A stretch of 64,000 nucleotides of DNA from Tuctoria greenei (Eukaryota > Streptophyta > Magnoliopsida > Poales > Poaceae): assembly GCA_036927565.1 (NCBI GenBank), contig JAYESD010000005.1:148007196-148071195 (forward strand), read 5' to 3'. The first letter of the stretch is position 1, and each line of letters begins with the position of its first letter. Positions 1-11,625 of this stretch are shown one piece after another. The notes under the pieces were generated by a model. It made no database searches and was not told the DNA's origin. It worked only from the letters and a program-made list of their open reading frames with translations. A program made the translations under genes and the position numbers.

Positions 1-1866
1 GACAAGACTCACCATTCTCGCAAGAGAATATCTTCAAGAGGGAGAAGACAACGCTACATCAACAAAGTCTCCATCAAGACGACGGAGAGGCTAGAGCCAA
101 CATATGGTCCACATGTTCAATTAACATGCCAAAGGAGATTTGGCATGTCAATCAAGAGAAGTTGTCCACATCTTCAACTTCGAGATTGCACGACAAATCA
201 TTGCACTTAGCAGGACGGAGGTAAGTCCCACTCATCAGACTTCAAAAATTCGATGAGTCCTTGCCAATAGGTTAATTGGTAGTTATCTCATATTTGATTT
301 CCTTATTGCATATTTGAATTCCCCATCAATCTCTGCGTTTCCATGATTGAATTTTCACACTTGCATGTTGGAAAGTAAAATTTCCAACCGTCATAAAACT
401 AAAATTTTGAATTAGGAAATAAATTTAATTAGATATGAACATTGGGCGTAACCACTTGAATTCATCTTCCTAATTCAAACCAAAAATATTTCCGTTAAAT
501 ATTCATTGCATTTGCAAGTTGTTTCAAGTTGGGCAAAATAATTTGATAAAGGGTGCAACATGCTTTTGAGCTAATATAACCAGTTTTCGAGTTGTTTTGT
601 TTGTTCTTGATTTTAGTGCAGCCAAAGAAAAATTTGCAAAGAGGTTGGAAGGCCCCATCAAGCATATATCCCTCCATCGATCTCATTTTGAGTTCTTGAT
701 GGAGGAATGCTCAAGATGGTAGTCCAATGGAGGAGCAGGATGAAGCCCATTCAACTCCAACCTCAACTTGGCAGAAGACATTGAACATGAAGGCTACACC
801 AAAATCCATGGTCATGAGTTTCTCACACAATGACCTCAACCCGAACTGGTCTCCAATTGAGGTACATGTTTAAAATTTTCCGTCGTTCGAGTTGCATTAG
901 GATTGAATGATTTTTGCTTACATTGGTAAGGAAGGTTCACACCTTCTCATCACTCAGTTCTTATGCATCCTCACAAGAGTAAGTGTTGAAATTAATCTTT
1001 TTAATTCTTTAAAAAGGAATGTCAACATACTTGGGAGTAAATTTAAACAAGTACCTAGAATTTCATAAGCATTGCTAAAATTGACTTAGACATTTTATGC
1101 CTAGATAATGCTCATGGAATGACTTAATGGTTGAATTGGTATGTAGCAACCTAGGAATAGTGATGTTCATATTTTTGATTTGAAACTCATCCATGCATGG
1201 ATCGCTAATTTTAGATTCCTAGGCACGAAATAAATAATGTTTAGGAGGATAAAATTGAGAATTTTGTTTGCCATGACCTAAATGATGTATATTTGCTCTT
1301 GTAAAAAAACTATGATGGTTAGGGATTTTACAAGATGAAGGGATCTATGTAGTGTACTTATATCACTTGCATTGCTATGAGTAGGAGCTTTGGAAAATGT
1401 TCAACTTGATTTATCCAAAAAGCCCCGCTCCTATTAATGTTTCATACATTGTTCATGGAAACACTATAAATTGGACCCAATGCATCTTTCATCTTGTTCT
1501 TTCCCGTGCGTAGAAATGAAGATTTGGTTACCTAACCCACAAATTCATTTGTACAAGTATCGGGAGCTAACCGTGCCACTCTAGAGAGGAATTTGCAGGA
1601 GTAAAATAACTATGCAGGCATTCAAAGATCTGATTGTTGGAAACTCTAAAAGGATTCCATTTCAATATCTCTTGGCCAAGGAGTAAATTAGGATGGTTTC
1701 TACCTATCGGAAATTAAGCCTGAAGGTCAACCATAACTATACGAGGCTAGAGATTTGACATGGAAACCCTCCATGAGCAACCAATGGGATGCTACGAATA
1801 TGTGAAAGCATTATGCTCTCAACTATTCTAAGCACTCATTCAAGCTCAAGGGAATTTCCACTATCA
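1..1866. other. Unclassified AT-rich non-coding DNA
   Basis: I recognise no coding domain, RNA gene or terminal repeat here. All reading frames are short and interrupted. The stretch is AT-rich and degenerate, consistent with an old retroelement remnant, possibly the untranslated part of a gypsy element, but no diagnostic motif supports a family call. A short inverted repeat, ACATGCCAAA against TTTGGCATGT, lies near 124-149. Confidence 0.4.
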
Positions 1867-2340
1867 TTGGGTGTAAGTTATTCCTTTGTGTCTAAAAGGT
1901 ATGATGTACCTTAACCGAGGAATGACAAGATCACATCCAATGTATATTGGGTGCATGTTGTTCCTATGTGGATAGAAGGTATTTTATACCTTAGCCAATG
2001 AACAATGGATCAAACACAACCCATGTTGAGTGCACGTCATCCATTTGTGGTTATAGGTCTGTTGTACCTTAGCCAAGGAATAACAGGATCGTACTCAACT
2101 CATGTTGGGTACATGTCACTCCTTTGTGGCTAAAGGTTATCATTAACTTAAGCCAAGGAGTGACGAATCAGACCCAATGCATGAGAGGTACAAGTTATTT
2201 TTTTATGGCAAGAAGGTATGATACACCTTAGGCAAAGAATGACGGAACACTCTCAACCATGTTGAGCACACGTCATTCCTTTGTAGCCAAGGGCTATCAT
2301 TACCTTTGCCAAGAAATAACAAGGTACATCCAACCTATGG
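1867..2340. repeat. Minisatellite, about six copies of a ~79-bp unit
   Basis: Units begin at about 1867, 1947, 2026, 2105, 2183 and 2262, spaced 80, 79, 79, 78 and 79 bp. Each starts with a TTGGGTGCAAGT-like segment, then TTCCTTTGTGGCTAA, a short spacer, and ACCTTAGCCAAGGAATGAC. The second and third parts are imperfect reverse complements, so every unit can fold into one hairpin. Copies differ by many substitutions, so the array is old. There is no coding potential. Confidence 0.8.
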
Positions 2341-2975
2341 AAACTTTAAGGTGTGGATGAGTGATATCGACAACACTATCCTCGACCATACTCGTGGAAT
2401 CCATGAAAGGCAACACAACATCAACACTCAACCCCTCCAATGTCATAGCCATGCTGCAACAAGGCTATGCCAACCTCACGGCCTACATCCATCGTTAGGG
2501 TTTCAGCCCCTTGCGCGGATCTTCAACAAGAACAAGCTTGGGGGAGGACCCCCACTTGAGGTAACTTGTATCACAACCGTTGCATATTTATTTTCCATCA
2601 TCCACCATGCATATAAAAAACTTAAAAATAAGTAGAGTATGTTTCTTTCAAAATAAAATAAAAGATGTGCGGTATGAATGATTTGGAATTCACATAGATG
2701 AAATGTTGAATAGTTGCTCTGTTTTAATTTTCCTATATCCCTAATTTACAACTTACTACTCTACAAAATATTGCTTTCATTGGCTAGAATTACTTTTGCC
2801 TTGATTTAGAAATTGTGGGTAGCAAAAGTTTAATCAAATTCTAAGTTGTTGTGAGATATGATACAGTGATAGGGCTGCTACTCCAAGTTTGAAAGTGAAA
2901 CTTAGATTTCCAGAGAAATTCTAAAAAGATTTAAGTTACACTCATTTGATTGGAAATACCTACCGAAGCCATAAA
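2341..2975. other. Unclassified DNA between minisatellite and chromovirus A
   Basis: A 109-codon frame at 2306-2635 starts inside the minisatellite and resembles no protein I know; I do not call it a gene. A phrase around 2535-2560 (AAGCTTGGGGGAGGA) resembles a retroelement polypurine tract but is not followed by a recognisable LTR start. The stretch ends where homology to the chromovirus A LTR begins abruptly, so 2975/2976 is a deletion or rearrangement junction. Confidence 0.4.
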
Positions 2976-5900
2976 TCTTTTACAATATTTAATTTACAGC
3001 GGAATATAATAGTCATAGCTAAACTTTCAGCCTAGCTATGCAAAAGTACAGCCGTCCAGCTCGCAGACGCTGCACACTAGCCACACACAAATTTACGGTG
3101 GCGCGTAGGGCTCTCACTCGGCGGTATACCCCGATGGGGGCATTGCCTCATCTTCAGGCCTTTCCTCATACGTCTCACCTGCAAACAACTTAATATAGCA
3201 ACCGTGAGCACGAAGGCTCAGCAAGACTTAACCGTCTCACCTAAACATGGAACTCTATATGCAGGGATACTTAACATAGGCATAAATATTACAGTAAAGT
3301 GACTCACCTAAATGTTGAACCTTAATTTTCAAGTTATTAACAACAACTTACAAGTTTAATAAAATAACTTTAGTGAGCATAATTGACATGAACCAAAGTT
3401 TCAAAACAATTATAATTCCATACATCGTATTCTCTTGACTTCTTCAGTATTTACTACGTCACAGCGTAGTGAACAAGCAGTAATCAAATAACCACGAGGG
3501 ACGGTGATTGCAATCAGGAGACACCCGGATAACACGTCACATACACCCATTTCGGAAGTGGATCAAATCACACTTCAATACTATGTTGTACGCAGCAACC
3601 TTTCAAAGGAAACACAAATGTCGAACGGGTCCTTCCGTAACGGGCAGGAGGTCCCCACGTGGAGCATCTTCTATGCCCGCCGGCAGATTTACACCTTGCT
3701 ACCATCAGCCCACTCCTATAAAACGGCAGGGTAAGCTGCAACACCCAGGTTAACCAATTACATCGGTTTCCTGGTTTCCATATAGCCAGTATGCATCTGA
3801 TACAGTTCAAACTTGTCCAGCAGGGCCACACACGGATCGGTCCTCAATCGACACAAGCAGGACTACACACGTGAGACCACGTCTCGCTCCATCCTACCCG
3901 CAGCTCGGTCTCAATTTCATATTCATAAAATATTCTTCGATCAACTCCTTTACATGTGATAAAATCCTTTCTCGCTAGTAGATTCCAGCTACTCGACTCC
4001 TACCTGATTTCTGAAAATTAAGCATAGCATTTTATACCCTTCGGGTTGTAGACCTACTCAATACTCCATGGGATTTATGGGTCATGCAAGTAGAGTAACA
4101 AGCACCTTAGACCTAATGCACAAAATCATCCTAGACATAAGTGATACAAATATATACTTTGAAATAGCACTTAAATGCAAATTGGGGCTTGCCTGATTGT
4201 GAGCCAGAGGGGAAGTTAGATTCTGGGAGGATGCTGTACAAGGCCTCCGAATCCTCCTTGATCTTGGTCACTATATGATATGTAATATATAAAGTACATG
4301 AGTGATATAGAAAGAATATAGAAGAACTTATAATACTGATCAGGTATGTAAATGATTTTAATTGGCTTTGAGATTTTTAAAGTAGACACAAGATTCTATG
4401 GGGAAGATCTGGACCAAAAATTCGAGGTGTTCAAGGAAGCTCGTTGTCTCTAAAATTCCAACAAGAAAAATGATTCTCTGAATTTTGGTTGTAATTCTGG
4501 AGATTTTTCATGGCTAAAATTGGACGGTCATGGTAGAGGGGGTTTCACTGGTTTAGTGAAAATTTGTTTCACATTTTTTAGAGCTTCCTACAGGCAGAAA
4601 CTGATTTTACAAGTTTGGGGAAAAAGCTGAAAATGGTTCTGTACTTTTCTTAATTTTCAACTACATAGAGATTTGGAACACTGACCATCCCAGTAATTGA
4701 AGTCCAATGAACTTGAAATTTTCGACTGGAGATCAGGTGTATTTTTATGAGTGTCCTAACCAAAATTGGGAATTTTCCAATTAACAGAACAGGAGTAATT
4801 AATTTCCCAAGCAATTAGCTTAAAGGAATTAATTATGAAAATTCTTGGAATTTCATGTCTAACAAATTGTACCACTGCAAAATACGAATCAAGATGAGTC
4901 TACCAGAATTTATTTGGAAACTTTCGAGCAATTCTACTCGGAGTAATGGATTTTTGAAGTTTGCTCAAAACCTGGAATTATTTTCTTATTGGAAAGGTTA
5001 AATAAACCCGCCGGCCCCACTCCATTTAAATGGACCAATCAGAGCGAAGCCGCACTGAGGACCACGGATTTACCCCTCAGCCACACCAGATCAAACAGCC
5101 ACAGATGATCCGCACTGTTGAATAAACCGCTGACAGGCGGGGCACGCCGGTTGTCTTCAACCTTGCGACGCGCCGCTCGGCTGCGCCGGCGCAGCACCAG
5201 CGAGCTCGCAAGGATGGCTGCGTTGACCGCCTCTCAGCTCGGCCGTGACCGCCTAGTCTTAAAATCGGGCGTGCTACAAGCTGGTGAGGTCCATTCGTGA
5301 CGCCGATGACCGGAGGTGAGCGTGCGACGGCGGCAGCGGAGCTAGGGTTTTGGTGATGGCCGGAATCGCTCGAGAATGGCGCTAGAAGCTTGGGGAAAGG
5401 CTGGGAACGTTCCTCGAAGCATGACGAAGATGACGATGGGGAGAAAAAGGGATGATATCGCCGGCAAAGTCGACTTCGACGGTGGAACGACGGGATTCTT
5501 TGTGGTGGAGGGGAAAACATAAAATCCAACCACGTCTCTCGATGACTTCCCTCCATTTTTGGTAACCTGGTGCGCCGGAAGATCTAGAAGATATTACTTG
5601 ATTGGATTGAATAATCGTTGCACATAGAAACGGAATTAAACCAATGATCTAGTGACCTCGTTATTAACTGGCCACAGTGAAACACGATATACAGACGCTA
5701 GGAGGCACGATAGGGGCTGAAACTTCACCAGAAGCATCTATGTACCTTTGCGCGCCTTATTGCTTCAAGGAAGGAGATGAAAACTTTCTTGCAATAGCTT
5801 GTCTTCGTGGAGCAGAGAGCTCACCGGCGGCTTCACCTGCAAGCTCCGGGAAAACATCAAAATACCACGCCGATAAGTAGTGAATCAAGCAAGCAAGCTG

Positions 5901-6672
5901 ATGGGAAGGAATAGCACCAAGTTGTGCTACCTTTTCGTGTTGGAAGCACGGCGAAAGCTGGCTTCGTTTGGCCCGCAAGTCAAGCGATGGCCAGGCAGTG
6001 CGGTTCTGTTTTTGCGGCGAGTAAAGGAGCGACGGCGGTGTGTGGGACGAGTATGGGCGACGATACACAAGGGGAGGCGTCTAAATCCACTCTGGGTGCC
6101 ACGGAGCTGCTTGCTTTGCATGCCTTGTCGCGGTGGCGAGTTTTGCCGATGTTGAGGCGCGGGGACAGCCGTAAACAGAGCACTCAGTCGGTTCCATCGA
6201 GTGAGAGATGCTGACAGTGGGTCCCACTGCCCTTTTCATCCCAATTCTTCTCTGGAACTTCAATTTCCCCACCTAAACATGTCCAAAAATGCTAGATTTT
6301 CGTGGAGATGCCAATTTAAATATGGAGATTAAGATTATGGAATTGGATTTGAATTTCCAACAAGTTTCATATGAATTTCAAATTCAAATTTGAAATTGAA
6401 TAGAATTCAATGTACCCATTGAATTAAATAGAACTTGAGCTCCAAAATTTATGAAAATTTACAGGGATGCTATTTGGAATATTTGGAAGCTATTTGTGAA
6501 ATCAAAATTTTATTGTGGTCAATTCTGAACAGGTGTAAAATTAGAATTTTTGAAATCCTTCAATTAAGGTTTAAATTGGTTTGATACATTTTCCAATTTA
6601 ATTTCTTTTTCCCATCCAAATTTCATTATCTCCCATCTGAACTTTGAATTTTTTTAATTTAGGGATTTTACA
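2976..6672 (-). repeat. 3' LTR of chromovirus A, outer end truncated
   Basis: This matches 14451-18139 throughout. It ends at TTTTACA, directly before the polypurine tract. The first 123 bp present in the other LTR (14328-14450) is absent. A GC-rich block at 5115-5350 includes, on the minus strand, an AAACCCTA telo-box followed by GCC-rich leader-like sequence. Minus-strand frames of up to 159 codons cross this block (5077-5556); I regard them as LTR leader, not genes. Confidence 0.92.
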
Positions 6673-6685
6673 TCCCCCCTAAAAG
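6673..6685 (-). other. Polypurine tract of chromovirus A
   Basis: On the minus strand this reads CTTTTAGGGGGGA and directly abuts the 3' LTR. Position and composition fit the primer for plus-strand DNA synthesis. Confidence 0.85.
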
Positions 6686-6730
6686 AATCTCATCCCGAGA
6701 TTACAAATAAAAGAGACGTAGGTGAAATGA

Positions 6731-7129
6731 TTACCGGATATGAGATGATAACAACTCCGGATAGTTTGATCGGAGATAGTCCTCAGTCTCCCATGTCGCT
6801 TCCTCAGCGGTATGGTTGCTCCACAAGACTTTGTAGAAGTACAAAGTCCGATTCCTCGTGGTGCGAGTCTTTTCATTGATAATCCGGAGCGGATACTCAG
6901 AATATGCGATATCCGGTTGGAGAGCTTTGATGTCTTCTGTGCAGATTTCAGCTGAGGAATTAAGACACTTCCGCAGCTGGGAAATGTGGAATACATTATG
7001 ACCTTCCAAAAGTGATGCCGTTATCTCTAAGCGATAGGCCACGGTTCCGCATTTTTCAAGGATGGCGAACAGACCAATGAATGGGGGAGCAAGCTTTCCC
7101 TTCACTCCGAAATGATGAATTCCTTTCAT
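6731..7129 (-). pseudogene. Chromovirus A integrase C-terminus and chromodomain
   Basis: The frame first carries the conserved chromovirus stretch around GKLAPPFIGLFAILE and VFHISQLRKCL, then a chromodomain: YPLRIINEKTRTTRNRTLYF, VLWSNH and EEATWETEDYLRSNYPELL. In this family the chromodomain is fused to the integrase end and can direct integration to marked chromatin. This stretch shares its frame with the integrase piece at 8203-7856 and is one of the better preserved parts of the element, but the polyprotein upstream is broken. Confidence 0.9.
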
Positions 7130-8203
7130 CAGAGAGACATAGAGATAAATGTGGTCTCCAATGTCGAAGTGGAGAGGTCAACGTCTTTTATCCGCATAGC
7201 TTTTCTGACGAGATTGAACAGCCTTGAGATTGGCTTGGATTACTCGCACTTGTTCTTCAGTTTCATTTACAAGATCAATTCCGTATATAACCCACTTGCT
7301 ATATTCACACCAGTTGAGTGGTGTGCGACATTTCCGACCATAGAGAGCTTCATACGGTGCCATCTTAATGCTAGCTCGATAGCCATTGTTGTAAGAGAAC
7401 TCCGCCAACGGAAAATGATCATCCCAATTTTTAACATGGTGGATGGCACAAGCGCGTAGCATATCTTCCAAAACTTGATTCACCCGTTCAGTTTGACCAT
7501 CAGTCTGCGGGTGATATGCGGACCTTCTGATCAATTTTGTCCCCAATGACGCGTGCAGGCTCCCAAAAACGAGCAACAAACAGCGCACCGCGAACTGAAA
7601 TAATCGTCTGGGGAACTCCGTGCAAGCACATGATTCTTGCAATATATAACTCCGCATATTTCTTGGCAATGTACTTTGTATGTACCAGAATAAAATGAGC
7701 TGATTTGGTTAGTCGATCGACTATCACCCAAATCGAATCATGTTTGTGGAATGTGAGAGGTAATCCGACAATAAAATCCATACTAATGTCCTCCCTTTTC
7801 CAAGCTGGAATTTTCAATGGTTGCAGCTGTCCAGCCATTCTCACGTTGTCGGCTTTCAGCCGCCGACATGTATCACACTCCGTACGTACTTTGCAATTTC
7901 TCTCTTCATCCGTGTCCACCAAAATCTGGTTTTCAAATCTTGGTACATCTTGTTGCTGCCTGGATGAATAGAGTACTTGGGAAAGTGAGCTTCGTCCAAG
8001 ATTTTCTTCCGAAGTGTCATATCACAGGGTACCACTATACGGTCTTTGAACCATAGAGTACCATGTTCATCACTCCGGAAACAATTCATTTCCCCATTAT
8101 TCATTCTCCTCAAGATGTGTGACATACCCACGTCTTTCTTTTCAGCTTCCATAATCTCCTCTCGTATGGTAGGGATGAGAGCAAAAATTATATAACACTC
8201 CAT
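7130..8203 (-). pseudogene. Chromovirus A integrase, frameshifted and catalytically dead
   Basis: The region from 8203 to about 7856 holds the H2C2 zinc-binding end (HPGSNKMYQDLKTRFWW). The frame then shifts to 7922-7500, with CDTCRRLKAD and the core catalytic region DFIVGLP and WVIVDRLTKSAHF. It shifts back by 7669, giving AYHPQTDGQTERVNQVLED, which has the third catalytic residue, Glu. The second catalytic Asp, expected in an SDRG motif, is Val here (IISVRG, codon at 7593-7595). With two frameshifts and a lost DDE residue the integrase cannot work. Confidence 0.9.
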
Positions 8204-9449
8204 ATGGAACCAAGTATAAACTCGGTTCGTCCTCTTCCATCGGGGTAATGGATAGATTATTGACGTGAGACTTGCGGCTCAGCACATTTGCAACTACAAT
8301 TGCCTGGACAGGATGGTAATGATTTTCAATCTCATAATATTTTATCAGTTCTAACCATCTTTGCTGCCGCATATTCAGCTCCTTCTGAGTGAAGATATAT
8401 TTCAGGCTCTTGTGATCGGTGTAGAGGTGCACTAGATTTCCGAGTAAATAACGCCTCCACATTTTCAAAGCAAGTACCACGGCAGCAAGCTCAAGGTCAT
8501 GAGTTGGATAATGCTGCTTATGATCTCGGAGCTGCCGTGATCCATACGCGATCATGCGGCCTTCTTGCATTACCACGCAGCTGAGACCAATACCAGATGC
8601 ATCATAATAAGCATCGAAAGATTTGGTTGTATCCGGCCGAGCTAGCACTGGGGCTGTTGTGAGATGTTTCACCAATGCTTGGAATGCATCATCACATGCC
8701 TTGCTCCAAATATATTTAGTCCCCTTTTTTTGCAGCTCCATCATTGGTTTAGCAATTTTTGATAAGCTCGGAATGAACCTCCGAAAATATCCTGCTAACC
8801 CGAGGAAGCTGTGAACTTCGTGTACGGACGTTGGAGACTTCCATTTCAGCACATGCACAATTTTGCTTGGATCAACCACAATGCCCTCCGCTGAAATAAT
8901 GTTACCCAAAAATGGTTCTTGGCTGATCTAAAACTCACACTTGCTGAATTTTGCATAAAGCTTGTGATCTCGCAATCATTGAAGCACGATATGCAAGTGT
9001 TTGGCATGTTCATCCTTCGATTTAGAATAAACCAGAATGTCATCATCGATGAATACCACGACAAACTTGTCCAACTCCGTCATAAACAATGAATTCATCA
9101 AATACATGAAGTGAGCCGGCGCATCGGTAAGCCCGAACGACATGATGAGATATTCATAGAGCCCGTATCTCGTTAAAAATGTCGTCTTCGGTATATCCTC
9201 CAGTCGGATTTTTATTTGATGATATCCGGACCGAAGATCCATCTTTGAGAATACATTAGCACCCACTAATTGATTGAATAAAATATCGATCCGTGGTAGT
9301 GGATACTTGTTCTTGATCGTCACGGCGTTGAGTGGACAATAGTCCACACATAGGCGTAACGTCTTGTCCTTCTTCTTCACAAATAATGTGGAGCAGCCCC
9401 AAGGTGATGAACTTAGGCGTATGAGACCTTTGTCTGGCAGGTCCTTCAA
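8142..9449 (-). pseudogene. Chromovirus A reverse transcriptase and RNase H
   Basis: One frame runs through the RT and RNase H, broken by two nonsense codons between about 8976 and 8930. RT landmarks are SSPWGCSTLFVKKKD, KMDLRSGYHQI and MSFGLTDAPAHFMYLMN. The catalytic motif reads VVFIDDDILVYS, with one Asp codon more than the usual FIDDI (codons at 9039-9047). The RNase H part includes FDAYYDASGIGLS, THDLELAAVVLALKMWRRYL and YTDHKSLKYIFTQKELNMRQ. The frame ends near 8142, where a frameshift leads into the integrase. Confidence 0.92.
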
Positions 9450-9452
9450 ATG

Positions 9453-10151
9453 CTATTTTAATTCCGCTAACTCATTTGGTGCCATCTTGTACGGCCTTCG
9501 TGAAATAGGCGTGGTTCCCGGAATAAGTTCAATCTTGAACACGATGTCCCTATCCGGTGGCATACCCGGAAGGTCATCGGGAAACAAATCCGGATATTCA
9601 CGGACCACACGAATGTCTTCAAGCTTTGTGGCTTCCGTGTTATATGCGGCTGGAATTTCTTGGATAAGGCGGTCTAGAATAAGAGTGTGTGTTTCATGTA
9701 GTGTAGAGTTCAAATGGACCACATGTGGAACAATGTCGAGAACAGCACCATGATGGTGCAGCCACGACATTCCTAAGATGACATCAAGCTTCTATCTCTC
9801 CAATATAATTAGAGAAGTCGGATATAGATCTCCATCCAACTGAAGTGGTTCTCTATAGACCATTCCATCAGTTGCTACTGTCCCACCCGCAGAGAAAATC
9901 AAATATGAACATTTTGAGGGAATGATTGGTAATTGGTATTTGATGAAATATGATTGGCTAATGAAATTATGGGTGGCACTGGAGTCAAATAATATGACTA
10001 TGGGATTTTTAGGTATAGAAAACGTACCCGCAAAGACGGTTTCGCCTTCCGGCACGTCTTCGATAGCTAGGTGGTGGATGTTGCCGGATTTTGCTGCAGG
10101 ATGCTTGGGCTGGTTGCGGGGTTGAGCTGCACCCCGATATGGGGCTTGCAC
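9453..10151 (-). pseudogene. Chromovirus A aspartic protease and linker to RT
   Basis: This shares its frame with the RT. The retroviral-type protease active site reads LFDSSATHNFIS, so the catalytic Asp is kept while the usual Gly of DSGA is Ser. A stop near 9790 separates the protease from a linker with VREYPDLFPDDLPGMPPDRD, a hallmark just upstream of the RT in chromoviruses. Another stop at about 9450 separates the linker from the RT. Confidence 0.88.
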
Positions 10152-11264
10152 GTTGCCTTGTCACTGTTCAGAGCAGTCTTTGCAATATGCCCGACACGGC
10201 CACACGTGTAGCACGTATATTGTGTTGGGTTCCCGCCAAGCTGAGGACGGAATTTCGGTGCGCGTGGTGGAGGTGGATATGCACGCGGGACCATCCTTTG
10301 ATGCTTCTGCTGTGGAAATGGCGGTTGGAAATGCGACGCATTGAAAGATCGACCGCGGAATGGCTGCAGTCTCGCTGGTGGCTGCCATCGCTGACCGGAT
10401 GGTGAGCGATACACTACGTGGTACTTCTACGGACCACCCCCGCTGGTGCTCGACAGCGCACTCCATTTCTTCTTATCAAAAACGAGCTCGCGCTGAGCAT
10501 CTTCCTGTACAATCGCAGCATTGACGATGTCGTTGAATATGCGGTGGTTGCATTGTGCGAGTTGGACCTTCATCTTCGGATTAAGGCCCCGAAAGAATAT
10601 ATCTCTCTTCCTATCTTCTGTCCCCACATATTCGGGTGCATACTGCGCCAAGTGATTGAATGTGCGGGAGTATTCGTGGGCACTCCTCCCGCCTTGCTTT
10701 AGCTCCAAAAATTCTTGAAGCTTCCTCTTCATGATTTCGGGAGGGATATGGTAGGCGCGGAATGCCTCCCGGAATTCGGTCCAGGTGACCGCATGACCAG
10801 CCAGAAGTGAGGCGTTGTAGTTCTCCCACCAAGCACCAGCGGATCCTTGAAGTTGTTGCGCTGCAAACAGTGCCTTCTATTATTCGGTGCATCGCAGCAA
10901 ACCGAACTTCGCTTCAAGCGCGGATGAAGTTGTCCGCCTCCAGAGGCTCCACGGCCCCCATAAAGATCGGTGGATGTCTCACCAAGATATCTGAATATGA
11001 ACTCTATTAGGGCTGGCGTGGCCCATTATCTTGTCGTCCCCCTTGACGAGACAAATTTTGAACCAACATACGCAGTAACTCGGTTTGCTCGTCGCACGAG
11101 CCGAGTACTGCAGCCAGAATCTCCGCGAGCGTCCTCGGAGGTTCAGGTGGTGGTGGCGAAGGGACTTGTTGCTGTGGTGTCATTCTTTGCTGCCGGGTCA
11201 GAGATTCATCCTCACGATCCCGGCTCGAGCCTCCCATCTCGAGCGTCGAACGCGTACGCACCAT
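10067..11264 (-). pseudogene. Chromovirus A gag (capsid and nucleocapsid), multiply frameshifted
   Basis: The start MVRTRSTLEMGG at 11264 is shared with element B (MVRTHSTPEMGG), which supports the initiation site. After 85 codons the frame stops. Capsid-like sequence continues in other frames, notably 10732-10427 (LQEFLELKQGGRSAHEY and FNHLAQYAPEYV), typical of the retrotransposon gag domain. A zinc knuckle, CYTCGRVGHIAK, lies near 10190-10220, and a frameshift inside it separates the last Cys (KDC) into the neighbouring frame. The gene is inactive. Confidence 0.88.
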
Positions 11265-11625
11265 TCTGCATTCACATGATTTAAATCAGCAACATGCTTG
11301 TTTCCTTCATCCATTTTATACCATAGTAGTGCGAGTATTAACAATGCGATAATTGCAAAACATTCACATATATTGATAAAGTACAAACTTTATACAAGAT
11401 ATATTATCTCATGACCAAGTTTACAGTAGTACACTCCAAAATGACGGACTCCCAATTCGGAAGTGCATCTCAACTATACTTGGTCTCCGTGAGTTGTCAT
11501 ACACACCTTGTCATCTTCTACACACCCACTACTATTTATAATATGACACAAAACATGGCTACAAAATAAACATGAGCAACCACTTACTATACGTTGCCCC
11601 GTGAGGGCAGCAGTGCTGCCCCATC

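Noticed and set aside
1867..2340. CRISPR-like array
   Set aside because: Units are contiguous degenerate tandem repeats without unique spacers, and the DNA is eukaryotic transposon-rich.
2306..2635. 109-codon plus-strand frame near the left end
   Set aside because: It starts inside the minisatellite and resembles no known protein; the composition is that of chance AT-rich frames.
5339..5352. Telomeric repeat
   Set aside because: AAACCCTA occurs as a single motif in leader-like contexts, not as a tandem telomeric array.
5077..5556. 159-codon minus-strand frame in the 3' LTR of chromovirus A
   Set aside because: It lies in the GC-rich leader-like LTR block, the matching frame in the other LTR is broken differently, and it has no domain.
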